Shown here piece after piece: positions 15,934 through 23,833 of a stretch of DNA of 52,348 nucleotides (position 1 is its first letter; the number at the start of each line of letters is the position of its first letter). The stretch is taken from the NCBI RefSeq assembly GCF_030732985.1, contig NZ_JASHJX010000030.1:1-52348 (forward strand), read 5' to 3'. A model generated the notes under the pieces. It had not been told where the DNA came from. It searched no databases and saw nothing but the letters and a program-made list of their open reading frames with translations. Position numbers and translations under genes: made by a program. The stretch comes from Nioella sp. MMSF_3534. Its GTDB lineage: Bacteria > Pseudomonadota > Alphaproteobacteria > Rhodobacterales > Rhodobacteraceae.

Positions 15934-16607
15934 AGGCCCTCCGAAAAGCCGGTGACATCGACAAGCCGGTCGCACACCTGGTTGCGCGCGTCCTCGTCAT
16001 GGAAAATTCCCAGGATCGCCGACCCCCGAGACTTGGCCTCGCGGATCAGGTCCAGCACGACGGCCCGGTTTCCGGCGTCGAGACTGGCGGTCGGTTCATC
16101 AAGCAGCATCGCCGGCCAGTCGTGAATGAACCCGCGCGCGATGTTCACCCGCTGCTGCTCGCCCCCCGAAAACGTCGTCGGCGACAGGGTCCACAGCCGT
16201 TCCGGGATGTTGAGACGGGTCAGAACCGTCTCGGCCCGCGCGCGCGCCGCATCCGGCGCCACCCCGAGCCGCATGAGCGGTTCGGCAACCACCTCGATGG
16301 TCGGCACCCGCGGCACCACGCGCAGGAACTGGCTGACATAGCCCAGGGTCCCGCGCCTGAGCGCGATGATCTCGCGCGGTTCTGCCCCTGCGACTTCGGT
16401 TTCGCCGACCCTGATCGACCCGCCATCGGTGCGGTAATTGCCCCAGATCATCCGCATGAGCGTCGACTTGCCCGACCCCGAAGCTCCGATCAGCCCCACG
16501 CATTCGCCCGCAGCGACGCGCAAAGCCGCGCCTGCCATCACCGGCAACACGGCGCTGCCCTGATTGTGGAGCGTAAAGCTCTTTGACACATTCGCGACCG
16601 CAATCAT
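15930..16607 (-). CDS. phnL: C-P lyase complex ABC-type ATPase PhnL
   Basis: Encodes 225 residues, an ABC ATPase: Walker [10 protein letters not shown] near residue 42, Q-loop, signature [14 protein letters not shown], and Walker [12 protein letters not shown]. PhnL has no permease partner; it belongs to the PhnGHIJKL machinery and, with PhnI, PhnG and PhnH, takes part in nucleotide-phosphonate ribosylation. It begins 57 bases after phnK stops and overlaps phnN. The V-N-I-A-R-G signature is characteristic of PhnL rather than transporter ATPases. Confidence 0.95.
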   Translation of the reverse strand: MIAVANVSKSFTLHNQGSAVLPVMAGAALRVAAGECVGLIGASGSGKSTLMRMIWGNYRTDGGSIRVGETEVAGAEPREIIALRRGTLGYVSQFLRVVPRVPTIEVVAEPLMRLGVAPDAARARAETVLTRLNIPERLWTLSPTTFSGGEQQRVNIARGFIHDWPAMLLDEPTASLDAGNRAVVLDLIREAKSRGSAILGIFHDEDARNQVCDRLVDVTGFSEGL

Positions 16608-16664
16608 CCTGGATCCTTCATCCTGCTCTCAAGCCTCATGCCCCGCGGGCCATCGGCACCAATG

Positions 16665-17441
16665 TCAAACCTGTAGAACCGAACTGACCAGCAACTGGGT
16701 ATAGGCATGTTGCGGGTCGTCCAGCACCTGATCGGTCAGGCCCTGTTCCACAACGCGCCCGTCCTTCATCACCATCAGCCGGTCTGCCAGCAGCCGCACG
16801 ACCGCAAGGTCATGGGTGACGATCACGGCGCTCAACCCCATCTGCCGCACCAACCCGCGCAACAGGTCCAGAAGCCGAGCCTGTACGCTGACATCGAGAC
16901 CGCCGGTCGGTTCATCCATGAACACCAGGCGCGGGCCGGTCACGAGGTTCCGGGCGATCTGAAGGCGTTGCTGCATGCCCCCGGAAAACTGACGCGGCCG
17001 GTCGTCGATCCGGTCGGACGAGATCTCGACCCTGCCAAGCCAGTCGACTGCCTGTTCGCGGATCGACCCATAGTGTCGCGCCCCGACCGCCATCAGCCGC
17101 TCTCCGACATTGCCACCGGCACTGACGCCCATGCGCAATCCGTCACGGGGGTTCTGGTGCACGAAGGCCCAGTCCGTGCGCGCCAGCATGCGGCGCTCGG
17201 GTTCGTTCATCGCCAACACGTCGCGGGGGCCGTCAGAACGGGTGTCGAAGATGACGCGGCCGCTGTCCGGGGCCAGATGCCCCGCCATGCAGCTCAGAAG
17301 CGTCGATTTGCCCGAGCCGGATTCTCCGACGATGCCCATCACCTCGCCGGGCCAGAGGTCGAAGGACACATCGGCACATCCGATCCGCCCGCCATAGGTC
17401 TTGGTGATGTCGGAAACCTGCAAAAGCGGATGTTCGGTCAT
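16665..17441 (-). CDS. phnK: C-P lyase complex ABC-type ATPase PhnK
   Basis: Encodes 258 residues with a full ABC ATPase set: G-E-S-G-S-G-K-S-T Walker A, F-S-G-G-M-Q-Q-R-L-Q-I-A-R-N signature, L-V-F-M-D-E-P-T-G-G-L-D Walker B, and a switch His in I-V-T-H-D. PhnK docks on the PhnGHIJ core through PhnJ and powers conformational change. The ATG at 17441 overlaps the phnJ stop (ATGA), the normal phnJ-phnK coupling. The nearest look-alikes are peptide transporter ATPases, but position and the R-I-G-C-x-D-V-S-F-D segment fit PhnK. Confidence 0.95.
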   Translation of the reverse strand: MTEHPLLQVSDITKTYGGRIGCADVSFDLWPGEVMGIVGESGSGKSTLLSCMAGHLAPDSGRVIFDTRSDGPRDVLAMNEPERRMLARTDWAFVHQNPRDGLRMGVSAGGNVGERLMAVGARHYGSIREQAVDWLGRVEISSDRIDDRPRQFSGGMQQRLQIARNLVTGPRLVFMDEPTGGLDVSVQARLLDLLRGLVRQMGLSAVIVTHDLAVVRLLADRLMVMKDGRVVEQGLTDQVLDDPQHAYTQLLVSSVLQV

Positions 17442-18304
17442 GCCGCGTCCCCTTGTGTCGACAGCCGTCCGCCATGGCCCTCGGCCTGGCGGCTGGCGCA
17501 ATGGTCGGTGTCCGAACAGACGAACATGCGCCCGCCCCGATCGTCGGTGATCACCTCGTCGAGATAGCTGCCCTCATCTCCGCACAGATCGCATGGGTGC
17601 GGGGCCTTCGTCGCTTCGAACGGGTAGTCCTCGAAATCGAGGCTGACGACCTTTGTAAAGGGCGGGATCGCGTAGATCCGTTGTTCGCGTCCGGCCCCGA
17701 AAAGCTGAAGCGCGGGGGTTCCGGACAGTTTCGGATTGTCGAATTTCGGGATCGGCGAGGGATCCATGACATAGCGCCCCTCGACCTTGACCGGATAGGC
17801 GTAGCTGGTGGCGATGGCGCCGTTGCGGGCGATGTCTTCGTAGAGTTTTACATGCATCAGGCCATAATCCTCGAGCGCATGCATCCGCCGGGTTTCCGTC
17901 TCGCGCGGCTCCAGAAAGCGCAGCGGTTCGGGGATGGGAACCTGATAGACCAGGATCTGGCCCGCGATCAGCGGACGTTCGGGAATCCGGTGGCGGGTCT
18001 GGATCAGCGTTGCGGCGCCCGTATGCTCGGTTACCGCAACAGCGGCAGTGCGCTGGAAGAACTTGCGGATGCTGACGGCGTTGGTGGTGTCATCGGCCCC
18101 CTGGTCGATGACCTTGAGCCTGTCATCGGGCGTCAGACAGGCAGCCGTGACCTGCACGCCGCCTGTGCCCCAACCGTAGGGCATCGGCATTTCGCGACTG
18201 GCGAAAGGCACCTGGTAGCCGGGCACCGCGACCCCCTTGAGGATCGCGCGGCGGATCATCCGCTTGGTCTGCTCGTCGAGATAGGCGAAATTGTAGTCGC
18301 TCAT
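17438..18304 (-). CDS. phnJ: Alpha-D-ribose 1-methylphosphonate 5-phosphate C-P lyase PhnJ
   Basis: Encodes 288 residues, the radical-SAM enzyme that breaks the carbon-phosphorus bond. The non-canonical cluster motif is intact at the C terminus: C-D-L-C, then 21 residues, C, five residues, C (C-x2-C-x21-C-x5-C). The N-terminal Y-N-F-A-Y-L-D-E-Q-T-K-R-M-I-R-R and the P-M-P-Y-G-W-G-T-G-G segment are highly conserved in the family. It works in the PhnGHIJ core. Upstream it overlaps a 28-codon ORF rather than phnI directly; downstream it overlaps phnK. Confidence 0.97.
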   Translation of the reverse strand: MSDYNFAYLDEQTKRMIRRAILKGVAVPGYQVPFASREMPMPYGWGTGGVQVTAACLTPDDRLKVIDQGADDTTNAVSIRKFFQRTAAVAVTEHTGAATLIQTRHRIPERPLIAGQILVYQVPIPEPLRFLEPRETETRRMHALEDYGLMHVKLYEDIARNGAIATSYAYPVKVEGRYVMDPSPIPKFDNPKLSGTPALQLFGAGREQRIYAIPPFTKVVSLDFEDYPFEATKAPHPCDLCGDEGSYLDEVITDDRGGRMFVCSDTDHCASRQAEGHGGRLSTQGDAA

Positions 18305-18387
18305 GCCGCGTCTCCGGGTTGCTGATCGGCCCGTGCAGGCCCCTTCGCGATGACGGACCGCAGGGATGTGAAGACAGGTCCGGTCAT
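18301..18387 (-). CDS. Candidate 28-residue small protein between phnI and phnJ
   Basis: A 29-codon frame exactly bridges phnI and phnJ. Its ATG overlaps the phnI stop (ATGA at 18384-18387), and its TGA overlaps the phnJ start (ATGA at 18301-18304). The predicted peptide starts M-T-G-P-V-F-T-S-L-R-S-V-I-A-K-G, with a short amphipathic first half and a polar Ala/Asp/Gln tail. I do not recognise it. It could be a real micropeptide of the C-P lyase operon or a coupling leader that carries ribosomes from phnI to phnJ. The double overlap is what makes it worth listing; expression is unproven. Confidence 0.45.
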   Translation of the reverse strand: MTGPVFTSLRSVIAKGPARADQQPGDAA

Positions 18388-19454
18388 TCCGCCGCCTCCG
18401 TCATGCCCGCCCGCAGACGCCGCACCAGTTCCAGCTCGGACTGGAAATCGACGTAGTGGGGCAGCTTGATATGCTCGAGGAATCCGGTCGCCTGAATATT
18501 GTCCGCATGCATCAGGACAAATTCCTGGTCCTGAACCGGTGCGCCGGTGTCATCTTCACCCAGTTCCTTCCAGCGCAGCGCCCGATCCACCAAGGACATC
18601 GAGATCGCCTTGCGTTCGGTTTGCCCGAACACAAGCCCATAACCGCGGGTGAATTGCGGCGGCTGGGTTTTGGAACCGGTGAACTGGTTCACGGTCTCGC
18701 ATTCCGTGACGGTGATCTCGCCGATCTCGATGGCGACCCCCAGTTCGGAGATGTCCATCTCGACCGCGACCTCGCCAATGCGCAATTCCCCGACGAAGGG
18801 ATGGGTGCGCCCAAAGCCACGCTGGCTGGAATAGGCCAGCGACAGGATGAACCCCTCGTCCCCTCGTGTCAGGGCCTGAAGGCGCAAGGCCCGGTCGGCG
18901 GGCAGTTCCATCGGTTCGCGTGTCAGGTCACCCGGCGTGGCGTCCGAGGCGGGTTCCTCCTCGATCAGCCCCTCGCGGTCCAGAAAGCCGGTGACGCGCG
19001 GCACGTCGCCCAGAGGGGAGGCTTGCGGCGCGGGCGGTGCATCCCCTTCGGCCGCCAGAGCAAAGTCGATCAGACGGTGGGTGTAGTCAAAGGTCGGCCC
19101 CAGGATCTGCCCGCCCGGCAAGTCCTTGTAGGTCGCCGAAATCCGCCGCGTCGTGGCCATCTTGCCGGTGTCGACGGGGGTGGAATACCCAAGACGGGGC
19201 AGGGTGGTGCGATAGGCACGGATCAGAAAGATCGCCTCGATCAGGTCACCGCGCGCTTGCTTGATCGCCAGCGCCGCAAGATCAGGATCATAGAGCGAGC
19301 CCTCGGTCATGACCCGGTTCACGGCCAGCGCCATTTGCTCGCGGATCTGTGCAACTGACAGGTCCGGGACCGCCGGATCGCCGCGACGTTCCTCGGCCAG
19401 GAAGGCATGTGCGTTGTCGATGGCCCGTTCGCCACCCTTGACGGCGACATACAT
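18384..19454 (-). CDS. phnI: C-P lyase core subunit PhnI (nucleosidase/phosphonate ribosyl transfer)
   Basis: Encodes 356 residues, beginning M-Y-V-A-V-K-G-G-E-R-A-I, the usual PhnI start, with the conserved R-R-I-S-A-T-Y-K-D-L-P-G-G-Q and L-x-L-A-Y-S-S-Q-R-G-F-G-R-T-H-P-F stretches. PhnI with PhnG, PhnH and PhnL swaps the adenine of ATP for a phosphonate; alone it is a purine nucleosidase. I set the ATG at 19454, overlapping the phnH stop by one base, because an upstream in-frame start lies within phnH. Confidence 0.96.
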   Translation of the reverse strand: MYVAVKGGERAIDNAHAFLAEERRGDPAVPDLSVAQIREQMALAVNRVMTEGSLYDPDLAALAIKQARGDLIEAIFLIRAYRTTLPRLGYSTPVDTGKMATTRRISATYKDLPGGQILGPTFDYTHRLIDFALAAEGDAPPAPQASPLGDVPRVTGFLDREGLIEEEPASDATPGDLTREPMELPADRALRLQALTRGDEGFILSLAYSSQRGFGRTHPFVGELRIGEVAVEMDISELGVAIEIGEITVTECETVNQFTGSKTQPPQFTRGYGLVFGQTERKAISMSLVDRALRWKELGEDDTGAPVQDQEFVLMHADNIQATGFLEHIKLPHYVDFQSELELVRRLRAGMTEAAE

Positions 19455-20023
19455 TACACATCCTCCACGATGGTGCTGCGCGGCAGGCCTGCCAGCCGAT
19501 CGCCGCACGCCAGCAGCGTATCGAACCCAAGGGGAAACAACGCGCGATTGACCTTGAAGGCCTGAAGCTCGGGCAGGGACAGGCGCGCAGTCGTTTCGAT
19601 CCCGGGACCGCGCAGCACCGCTCCGTCGCTGTCCAGCCGGTCCATCTCGACGATCAGGGTCGCGGCGCGGTCGGGATATTCCGGGGTGCCGATGGCGAAG
19701 CGCGCCACCGGCAACAACGCATCCCAGCTCCCAAAGGCAAACATCGCATGCTCTGCCTCAACAAGGGGTGCGCCGGTGTGGAAGGTGATCCAGTCGCGCA
19801 CGGACTGACACGCATGAGGCCCCGCAAGATGGACGGGTGTGGTGCCATCGAGCAGCACCAGCGCCGCCGTACCAGCGGCGGCAGACAGCGGCGCGGGGGG
19901 CCGCACGCCTGCAACCGCAACGATTTCGCCGGGCTGCGACAGCGCGCGAAGGATGGCGCGGAATCCGCAGGCGGATTGCACCGGGGCATCGGCGAAACCG
20001 CCGGTCATGGCGTCAGGCGTCAT
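19454..20023 (-). CDS. phnH: C-P lyase core subunit PhnH
   Basis: Encodes 189 residues of the PhnH family, a subunit of the PhnGHIJ core related in fold to PLP-dependent transferases but without the cofactor. Family features include the N-terminal F-R-A-I-L-R-A-L-S-Q-P-G and the later G-P-G-I segment with R-L-F-P-L-G-type sequence (here R-A-L-F-P-L-G-F-D). The ATG at 20023 overlaps the phnG stop as TGATG; a TTG one codon earlier is possible. Its function is structural and ATP-linked within the complex. Confidence 0.94.
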   Translation of the reverse strand: MTPDAMTGGFADAPVQSACGFRAILRALSQPGEIVAVAGVRPPAPLSAAAGTAALVLLDGTTPVHLAGPHACQSVRDWITFHTGAPLVEAEHAMFAFGSWDALLPVARFAIGTPEYPDRAATLIVEMDRLDSDGAVLRGPGIETTARLSLPELQAFKVNRALFPLGFDTLLACGDRLAGLPRSTIVEDV

Positions 20024-20463
20024 CAATCCTCTCCACGAACCATGGTGAAAAACTCGACCTTCGTGGCCGCCGCCTTCGACGCGCGCGCTGTGCGTTGCGC
20101 GCTTTCAGCCTCGGCCAGCGGGGCCAGCACCCGGGCGGTCACCTCGCCGATCGCCTCGGTTTGCAGCAGGGCATCCAGCACCGCCGCCCGGCGCGCATGA
20201 TCCTTGTTGCGTCCCTGAACATAGGCATGCCCGTCCTTGCCGCAGGGAAGGCGCACCGAGCAGCGCGTCAGGGTCATTTCTCCCAGATTGAACGGTGCGC
20301 CGGTGCCGCCTTGCCGCCCGCGCACCATGACCGCACCGGTTTCGGGGCCGCGCAGCACGGCATGTTCCGAGATATGGGGATACAGTGCCGCAAGCCGGTC
20401 GGCAGGGGCCCGGGCGAGCAACCCCATGGACTGCGCTCGGTCGAAGGTCTGTGGATTGGACAT
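20023..20463 (-). CDS. phnG: C-P lyase core subunit PhnG
   Basis: Encodes 146 residues of the PhnG family: N-terminal R-A-x-S-M-G-L-L-A-R-A, G-A-V-M-V-R-G-R, F-N-L-G-E-M-T-L-T-R-C-S-V-R-L and the Y-V-Q-G-R-N-K-D-H-A-R-R-A-A segment are all typical. It is the first gene of the leftward C-P lyase operon and part of the PhnGHIJ core. It is divergent from phnF, with the likely PhnF operator starting 10 bases upstream of its ATG, so its expression should respond to PhnF. Confidence 0.95.
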   Translation of the reverse strand: MSNPQTFDRAQSMGLLARAPADRLAALYPHISEHAVLRGPETGAVMVRGRQGGTGAPFNLGEMTLTRCSVRLPCGKDGHAYVQGRNKDHARRAAVLDALLQTEAIGEVTARVLAPLAEAESAQRTARASKAAATKVEFFTMVRGED

Positions 20464-20472
20464 CTTGCTTAT

Positions 20473-20492
20473 TTGTCTACATTACTATACAA
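20473..20492. promoter_or_regulatory. Candidate PhnF operator between phnG and phnF
   Basis: The 77-base divergent gap carries an inverted repeat TTGTCTA - 6 bases - TATACAA, matching as TTGTnTA/TAnACAA, on an A+T-rich background. GntR/HutC regulators typically bind GT-n-TA/TA-n-AC dyads of this kind. It lies 10 bases from the phnG start codon, where binding would block the phnG promoter or early elongation, and about 49 bases upstream of phnF. Binding by PhnF is inferred. Confidence 0.55.
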
Positions 20493-20540
20493 CTCGACAT
20501 ATCTTAGCAGGCCATATCCAATCCTTCACGTGAAGTTTCT

Positions 20541-21254
20541 ATGACACGCACGGAACACGCCCTTTGGCGTCAGATCGCCGAAACGATCACCCGGGACATC
20601 GAAGAGCGTCTTGGTCCGGGCGACAAGCTGCCGACGGAAGCCGAGCTTGCAGCGCGTTTCGGGGTGAACCGGCACACGGTCCGCCGCGCTCTGGCCAGTT
20701 TGACCCAGTCGGGACTGATCCATACCCGCCGCGGCGCGGGCGCCTTCGTCACCGCGCGTCCGACCGAATATCCGCTGTCCCGAAGGATGCGGTTTCATCG
20801 GGCGGTGTCCGCAACCGGACGGGTTCCCGGCCGGCGCATCCTGGGCACCCTGTCGGCACCAGCCAGCGATACCGAGGCAAAAGCGCTGCAAATCGGCGTC
20901 GGGGCCGGCGTGTTGCGGGTCGAAGGATTGACCCTGTCGGATGGCGTGACGATCGGGCATTTCCGGTCCTCCTTTCCCGGCGACCGCCTTGCGGGCATGT
21001 CCGACGCCCTGGCCAGGGGGCTGGGGATCACCGATGCCCTGGCGGCCAGCGGGATCGACGACTATCTGCGCGCCTGGACCCGCCTGTCCGCCCGCTCTGC
21101 GGATTCGATCCTGGCCGGGCACCTGTCGCTGCGGCCCGGCGATCCGGTGATGCGGGCCGAGGCGCTCAACACCACTCCCGAAGGAACGCCGGTCGAATAC
21201 GCGGAGGGGCATTTTGCCGGGGAAAGAGTCACTTTGACCGTAACACCCGACTGA
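20541..21254 (+). CDS. phnF: Phosphonate-system GntR/HutC-family transcriptional regulator PhnF
   Basis: Encodes 237 residues: an N-terminal GntR winged helix (residues about 5-75, with L-P-T-E-A-E-L-A-A-R-F-G-V-N-R-H-T-V recognition region) and a C-terminal UTRA ligand-binding domain. PhnF proteins repress phn genes and respond to phosphate or phosphonate status. It is divergent from phnG and followed after 57 bases by a second phnM-type gene on the same strand, an unusual two-gene unit. A GTGAAG site precedes the ATG. Confidence 0.93.
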   Translation: MTRTEHALWRQIAETITRDIEERLGPGDKLPTEAELAARFGVNRHTVRRALASLTQSGLIHTRRGAGAFVTARPTEYPLSRRMRFHRAVSATGRVPGRRILGTLSAPASDTEAKALQIGVGAGVLRVEGLTLSDGVTIGHFRSSFPGDRLAGMSDALARGLGITDALAASGIDDYLRAWTRLSARSADSILAGHLSLRPGDPVMRAEALNTTPEGTPVEYAEGHFAGERVTLTVTPD

Positions 21255-21311
21255 TCGTCACCAAACTGTCATGGGAACGCGGGATAGAGGGGCAGTTTCT
21301 CGGAGCCCATC

Positions 21312-22481
21312 ATGCCCCTGCTTCCCCCTCTCCGCCTGACAGGTGCGCGCATTCTGCGCGATGGCGGTCTTTGCGACGATGCTCTGACGCTGGCCGATGG
21401 CATCATCCAGGATTGTCCCGCGCGCGAGCTTGACCTGTCGGGATACCTCGTCCTGCCCGGCATCGTCGATTTGCATGGGGACGGGTTTGAACGGCATCTT
21501 TCCCCGCGTCCCGCCGCGCCCTTTGACAAGACCCGTGCCTTGCGTTCGGTCGCGGCGGAACTGGCGGCGAATGGTGTCACCACCGCCTGGTTGGCGCAAA
21601 GCTGGAGCTGGGAAGGCGGATTTCGCAGTGCAGACGCGACCGAGGCCCTGCTTGCCGCGCTGGACCATGCCCGACCCGGATTGTTGCCGGATATCCGCGT
21701 GCAGATCCGGCTGGAAACCCATGTCCCGGACGAGCACGCGCGCCTGTTGCGGGCGATTGCGCGCCATGGGGTCGACTACGTGGTGTTCAACAACCACCTG
21801 CCCGAGGCGCAGCAGATGGCGCAGCACCACCCGCAGCGATTCGCGCAATGGGCTGCACAGCAGGGGCGCAGCCCACGGGAACTGCTGACCATTATCGAGA
21901 GGGCCGGGCAGATGGATGACCGGGTGCCGCAGGCCCTGTCTTCCCTGGCCATGACAATGGCCGCGCAGGGCGTTGCAATGGGGTCGCATGACGATGGTGA
22001 TGCCATGACACGCGGGCGGTTCCGATCCATCGGGGCCCCGATCTGCGAGTTTCCGACCACCGCCGAGGCGGCGCGCGACGCCATCGCGGCGGGTGAGCCG
22101 GTGCTGATGGGAGCCCCCAACGTGGTGCGCGGCGGCAGCCAGTCCGGCAATATTGCGGCTGAGGGGCTGATCGCAGACGGGCTCTGCACGGCGCTTGTGT
22201 CGGACTACTATTATCCGGCCTTGCCACAGGCGGCGTTCGCACTGGCCGATCGGGGCACGCTGCCCCTGGTGCAGGCCTGGGACCTGCTGTCGGGGGCTCC
22301 GGCCCGGGCGATGGGATTGTCTGACCGGGGCGGGCTGGAACCGGGGCAGCGTGCCGATCTCATCGTCGTCGCTCCCGACACATATGCCATCGAGGCCACG
22401 ATCACCGGTGGACGGCTGGCCCATGCCCATGGCGCGGCAGCGCGCCGGTTGATGGGCGGTGCTGCGATGGCGGCGCAGTAA
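21312..22481 (+). CDS. Second PhnM-family alpha-D-ribose 1-methylphosphonate 5-triphosphate diphosphatase
   Basis: Encodes 389 residues homologous to phnM in this same window. It keeps D-L-H-G-D-G-F-E-R-H, S-H-D-D-G-D, G-A-P-N-V-V-R-G-G-S-Q-S-G-N and V-S-D-Y-Y-Y-P, so the metal-site histidines and aspartates are present. It differs clearly from the first copy (for example H-T-D-N-L to H-G-D-G-F, and S-H-S-G to S-Q-S-G), so it is a divergent paralogue rather than a recent duplicate. It could hydrolyse a different ribosylated phosphonate or act under PhnF control while phnM follows the main operon. Its 3' end converges with the hexapeptide transferase gene. Confidence 0.9.
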   Translation: MPLLPPLRLTGARILRDGGLCDDALTLADGIIQDCPARELDLSGYLVLPGIVDLHGDGFERHLSPRPAAPFDKTRALRSVAAELAANGVTTAWLAQSWSWEGGFRSADATEALLAALDHARPGLLPDIRVQIRLETHVPDEHARLLRAIARHGVDYVVFNNHLPEAQQMAQHHPQRFAQWAAQQGRSPRELLTIIERAGQMDDRVPQALSSLAMTMAAQGVAMGSHDDGDAMTRGRFRSIGAPICEFPTTAEAARDAIAAGEPVLMGAPNVVRGGSQSGNIAAEGLIADGLCTALVSDYYYPALPQAAFALADRGTLPLVQAWDLLSGAPARAMGLSDRGGLEPGQRADLIVVAPDTYAIEATITGGRLAHAHGAAARRLMGGAAMAAQ

Positions 22482-22535
22482 CCGCGATCACCCTCCGGCG
22501 CGGTGCTGAAGGGCACGCGCTTGCGCGGGGCTTTT

Positions 22536-23153
22536 CTACCCGCCGTAGATCTCCAGGAACGCCTCTGCGGGCAGGGCGCGAAAATCATCGAGCGCCGCGC
22601 GCAGGCGGTCGTGAGACCAGTCCCACCAGGCCAGTGCCAGCAACCGCTCGATCACCGCTTCGGCGAACCGTGCCCGGACCGGCCGCGCCGGAACCCCGGC
22701 GACGATCATGAAGGGCGGCACGTCGCGGGTGACCACCGCACCCGCTGCGGCAATGGCCCCGATGCCCAGTGTCACCTCGGGCATGATGATCGCGCCATGG
22801 CCGATCCAGCAGTCATGTCCCAGACTGCAACGGCGCGAGGCGCGATGGTCGAAAAAGGCCGCGTCATTCGTCGCGTCGTCCCAGTAGTCCGCCGACCGAT
22901 ACAGGAAATGATGCTGCGCGGCATTGGCCATCGGGTGATCCGTGGGGCCGATCCGCGTAAGGGCGGCAATATTGGCGAACTTGCCGACGGTGCAATTGGC
23001 GATATCCGCATAGCGGTCGCAATAGGCGTAGTCGCCGAATTCCGAGTTCAGGATACGGCTGCCGCGCCCGACCTCGCAAAAGGCTCCGAAGCTGCTGTTG
23101 GAAATCTCGCAATCCGGGTGGATATGCGGATCGTTGGCGGTAAGCTTGGTCAT
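22536..23153 (-). CDS. Phosphonate-cluster hexapeptide-repeat (left-handed beta-helix) acetyltransferase-like protein
   Basis: Encodes 205 residues with the irregular I/V/L-G-x4 periodicity of a left-handed beta-helix, including I-G-H-G-A-I-I-M-P-E-V-T-L-G-I-G-A-I-A-A-A-G and the xenobiotic-acetyltransferase-like V-A-G-V-P-A-R-P-V. A hexapeptide transferase is a recurrent companion of phn operons (TIGR03308-type). It may acetylate an aminoalkylphosphonate or a sugar intermediate; the substrate is not known to me. It is the last gene of the phnCDEE-SDR unit, starting 2 bases after the SDR stop. Confidence 0.87.
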   Translation of the reverse strand: MTKLTANDPHIHPDCEISNSSFGAFCEVGRGSRILNSEFGDYAYCDRYADIANCTVGKFANIAALTRIGPTDHPMANAAQHHFLYRSADYWDDATNDAAFFDHRASRRCSLGHDCWIGHGAIIMPEVTLGIGAIAAAGAVVTRDVPPFMIVAGVPARPVRARFAEAVIERLLALAWWDWSHDRLRAALDDFRALPAEAFLEIYGG

Positions 23154-23155
23154 TG

Positions 23156-23833
23156 TCAGAACGCGCGCTGCTGGCCATCGTAGCGAAAGAAATTCCCGGT
23201 GTCCTGAAGGGTCAGTCGCTCGGCGAGCGTCAGGATTCCCGCGGCCACGGTCTCTGGGTCCAGATCGGCCTCGGGGCCACCCATGTCGGTCCGCACCCAG
23301 CCCGGATCGACCAGCGCCACGGCAATGCCTTCGGGGGAAAGATCGGTCGCAAGCCCCTGCATCACCTTGTTCAGCGCCGCCTTCGACGCGCGGTAGGCGA
23401 TGCGGTCCGATTTGGCATAGCCCATCCAGGCCATCAGGCTGGACACCGACAGGATGCGCGCTGCCGGTGCTGCGCGCAGATTGGGCAGAAGGGCTTGGGC
23501 AACCGCGAGCGGGGCCAGCGTGTTGACCGCCAGTGTCTGCGCAAAGCCCGCGAAATCCATGTCCAGCGTCGATTGCCGCGCGGGACCGATGATGCCGGCA
23601 TTGTTGATCAGGATATCCACCGGGCCGATTGCGGCGGCAAAATCCGCCAGGGCCGCATGATCGGTCACGTCGATCACCGCCTGTGCCGCGCCCTCGGGCG
23701 CGTTGCCGTCGCGGGTTGTCACGGTAACGCGCCAGCCGCGTTCAAGCGCCATTTCAGCCATCTGACGACCGATGCCGCGGCTGCCGCCGGTGATGACGAC
23801 ATGAGTCGCCGGGGAGAGGTTGTTTTCGATCAC
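23156..23833 (-). CDS. SDR-family oxidoreductase in the phosphonate transport operon
   Basis: Encodes 225 residues with classical SDR motifs: T-G-G-S-R-G-I-G, N-N-A-G-I-I-G, S-V-S-S and Y-R-A-S-K with intact Tyr and Lys. The start codon is GTG, overlapping the stop of phnE (GTGA). No dehydrogenase is needed for the core C-P lyase pathway, so it may process a specific phosphonate or an aldehyde/alcohol released from one; that is inferred from operon membership only. Confidence 0.88.
   Translation of the reverse strand: MIENNLSPATHVVITGGSRGIGRQMAEMALERGWRVTVTTRDGNAPEGAAQAVIDVTDHAALADFAAAIGPVDILINNAGIIGPARQSTLDMDFAGFAQTLAVNTLAPLAVAQALLPNLRAAPAARILSVSSLMAWMGYAKSDRIAYRASKAALNKVMQGLATDLSPEGIAVALVDPGWVRTDMGGPEADLDPETVAAGILTLAERLTLQDTGNFFRYDGQQRAF

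Noticed and set aside
15181-16125. A long plus-strand frame opposite phnN and phnL
   Set aside because: Shadow of GC-rich codon positions; the minus strand has intact P-loop genes in the expected operon order.
22482-22535. Possible terminator between the second phnM and the hexapeptide gene
   Set aside because: A CGCG/CGCG mini-stem with a short T-run near 22530 is too weak and overlaps the convergent coding end; not listed as a feature.
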